From Meandrina meandrites (Eukaryota; Cnidaria; Anthozoa; Scleractinia; Meandrinidae): a stretch of DNA of 64,000 bases. Shown here in pieces: positions 62,769 to 64,000 of this stretch. A program made the translations under genes and the position numbers. Location of the stretch: contig OY855906.1 of assembly GCA_963693305.1 (NCBI GenBank), positions 16,099,661 to 16,163,660 on the forward strand. The letters are read 5' to 3'. Every line of letters starts with the position of its first letter. Positions within the stretch are counted from its first letter, which is position 1. A model generated the notes under the pieces. The model ran no database searches. It worked only from the letters and a program-made list of their open reading frames with translations, and was not told where the DNA came from.

Positions 62769-63903
62769 TTTGTTTCCAAGTAGATGGGCCTAGCAGTAAC
62801 ACCTTTAAAGAACACCCAAGGTTGGTGGTCACCCTAGCCGTGAGAGCTGTGCAAAAATGCAGTAAATGTTTGAACTTGAGTTACATTGTAGTAATTAGAA
62901 GTGTAAACCGCCCATGAGGGAGCTATAAGTCCTTCTTGCGATTAGGAAATTAAAACGGCACTTTGTCTCTACAAATCCGGTCCTGTTCGACCCAAGAAAA
63001 TGAAAACCACTACCTTAGAGTAACACCTCCCTTGCCTTTCGGAAATGTTCCACAGGGTCAGTGGTATCGCTGTCCAAGCCTGACACTTTGAAACCCCACT
63101 CCCCCCAGCGACAGTGGCTAAATTAGCAAGAACAAAACAGAGCATCGTTGACACTTAAACAATGCTGGTTAAGTGCTGTAATCCTCGAGCAAGAAAATTA
63201 TGGAATAATATTTGAACAGACGATAGACCACGCATAGAAGAAAAAGTTGCTTTGAATTTAACTGCACCTTCGTGCAAAAGTGAAAAAAGCAGAACGTAAT
63301 TAGTTGGACTGGGCTGACTGATATATCAGTCCGCGAGGAGGAAGTGTCAATGTGGTCAATGTGCCGCCGCTGATATGCCACAATTTTCGAAGTTCCTGTT
63401 CTTCATGAGCTCTTTGGAAGATTTCTTTTAAAAGACGTCAACTTATTTATTTTAAGAACGGAATGAAGTTAGGTACAAACAAACTAGACAGCTTTAAGTT
63501 CTATGATGTTCTAATTTTTCAGAAAGGGAACAATGACTATTTCTCAGTCAGAACCGTTAATTAGCATTCAAGCGTAAATGCCGTCTCGTTCCGAATATTT
63601 TGTGGGTTACACTACCACATTTCACAGGTTTCGAAAGTTTGACAAGCACGCTTTAAGTTGCTCGTGTCGACTTGTGGTCTTTTCTTCTGAGTTGAGTTGT
63701 TCTCTTCTGTCTAAAGAACTTCGGAATTCATTGAATAATGACCTCGAGTTGTATCCAGTTTCCTTGTTTTCACTGAAAACAACTTTATTCATTTCATGTA
63801 GAACTAATAGACCCGTCATAACATGGTCATAACAACTGTTCGTATGAAAAACGTCCTTGAAAAGTATGGGTTTATGGTAAGTAGGAAAAGTTTGTGTTTG
63901 AGC

Positions 63904-64000
63904 CAAGTGACCTATCAGGCCGGAGCTTATCCAAGTATCTGCAGCATTAAGCGACTAGCACTACTGCTAATCCCCCCTGGATGGGATGCTAATCCATCAC
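63904..64000 (-). mobile_element. SINE copy cut by the window edge
   Basis: Minus-strand tail of the SINE family: the mirrored phrases for ggataagctccggcctgata, gtgctagtcgctta, and catcccatccaggggggatt are clear. The head lies beyond position 64000. Confidence 0.7.

Larger units (their letters stand above)
60257..64000 (-). other. VPS13D: Probable VPS13D intron running off the window
   Basis: The acceptor before exon 60005-60256 implies an upstream exon ending with one extra base, but no frame here resembles the expected upstream rod sequence. The stretch contains a GGGGCTTATA-rich element (about 62497-62768), a SINE copy at the right edge and AT-rich sequence. The open frames of 60-107 codons on both strands show no domain. 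Confidence 0.55.

Noticed and set aside
63622..63906. Minus-strand 94-codon frame that could be an upstream VPS13D exon
   Set aside because: Its sequence does not resemble the rod region expected before exon 60005-60256, and its splice boundaries are not convincing.

Overview
This is a eukaryotic window, almost certainly from a cnidarian and most likely a stony coral. The bases are AT-rich. Genes are split into many short exons with phased GT-AG introns. The spaces between exons hold short non-autonomous DNA transposons, fold-back elements and tRNA-derived SINE copies. One neighbouring gene has the PAN + EGF + Ig + fibrinogen-like build that anthozoans often use. The species call rests on these family-level features, not on a database match.

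Layout. Positions 1-7408 hold no gene I can support; they carry transposon and SINE relics. Positions 7409-11160, minus strand, hold the 3' part (five exons) of a gene for an extracellular PAN/EGF/Ig/fibrinogen-like protein. Its 5' exons, including any signal peptide, were not found. Positions 11161-17980 are intergenic and repeat-rich, with a 524-bp inverted repeat and a 572-bp terminal-inverted-repeat element. Positions 17981-60256, minus strand, hold most of one very large gene, the orthologue of VPS13D. Positions 60257-64000 look like the inside of the next upstream VPS13D intron, with more repeats; the N-terminal third of the protein lies beyond the right edge.

The VPS13D reading is the main result. 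I traced 53 coding exons by hand from acceptor and donor sites and reading phase. All phases join, giving 10,133 coding bases, or 3,376 residues plus a split first codon and a TAG stop. The order of parts matches animal VPS13D: rod repeats, a UBA domain, the VAB/SHR-BD region, a ricin-B-type lectin region with QxW motifs, the VPS13/ATG2 C-terminal region and a PH-like end. The UBA plus lectin pair separates VPS13D from VPS13A, B and C. Family knowledge says VPS13 proteins are bridge-like lipid transporters at membrane contact sites, and VPS13D acts on mitochondria and peroxisomes. One of its introns appears to use a GC donor.

I saw no bacterial-style operon, CRISPR array, rRNA or intact tRNA gene, and no clearly new biological system. 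The less ordinary items are the paired mini-exons for the stalk of the PAN/Ig gene, a 24-bp minisatellite that reads as a Tyr/Asp-rich octapeptide array, a perfect 63-bp tandem duplication, and a dense set of fold-back elements.
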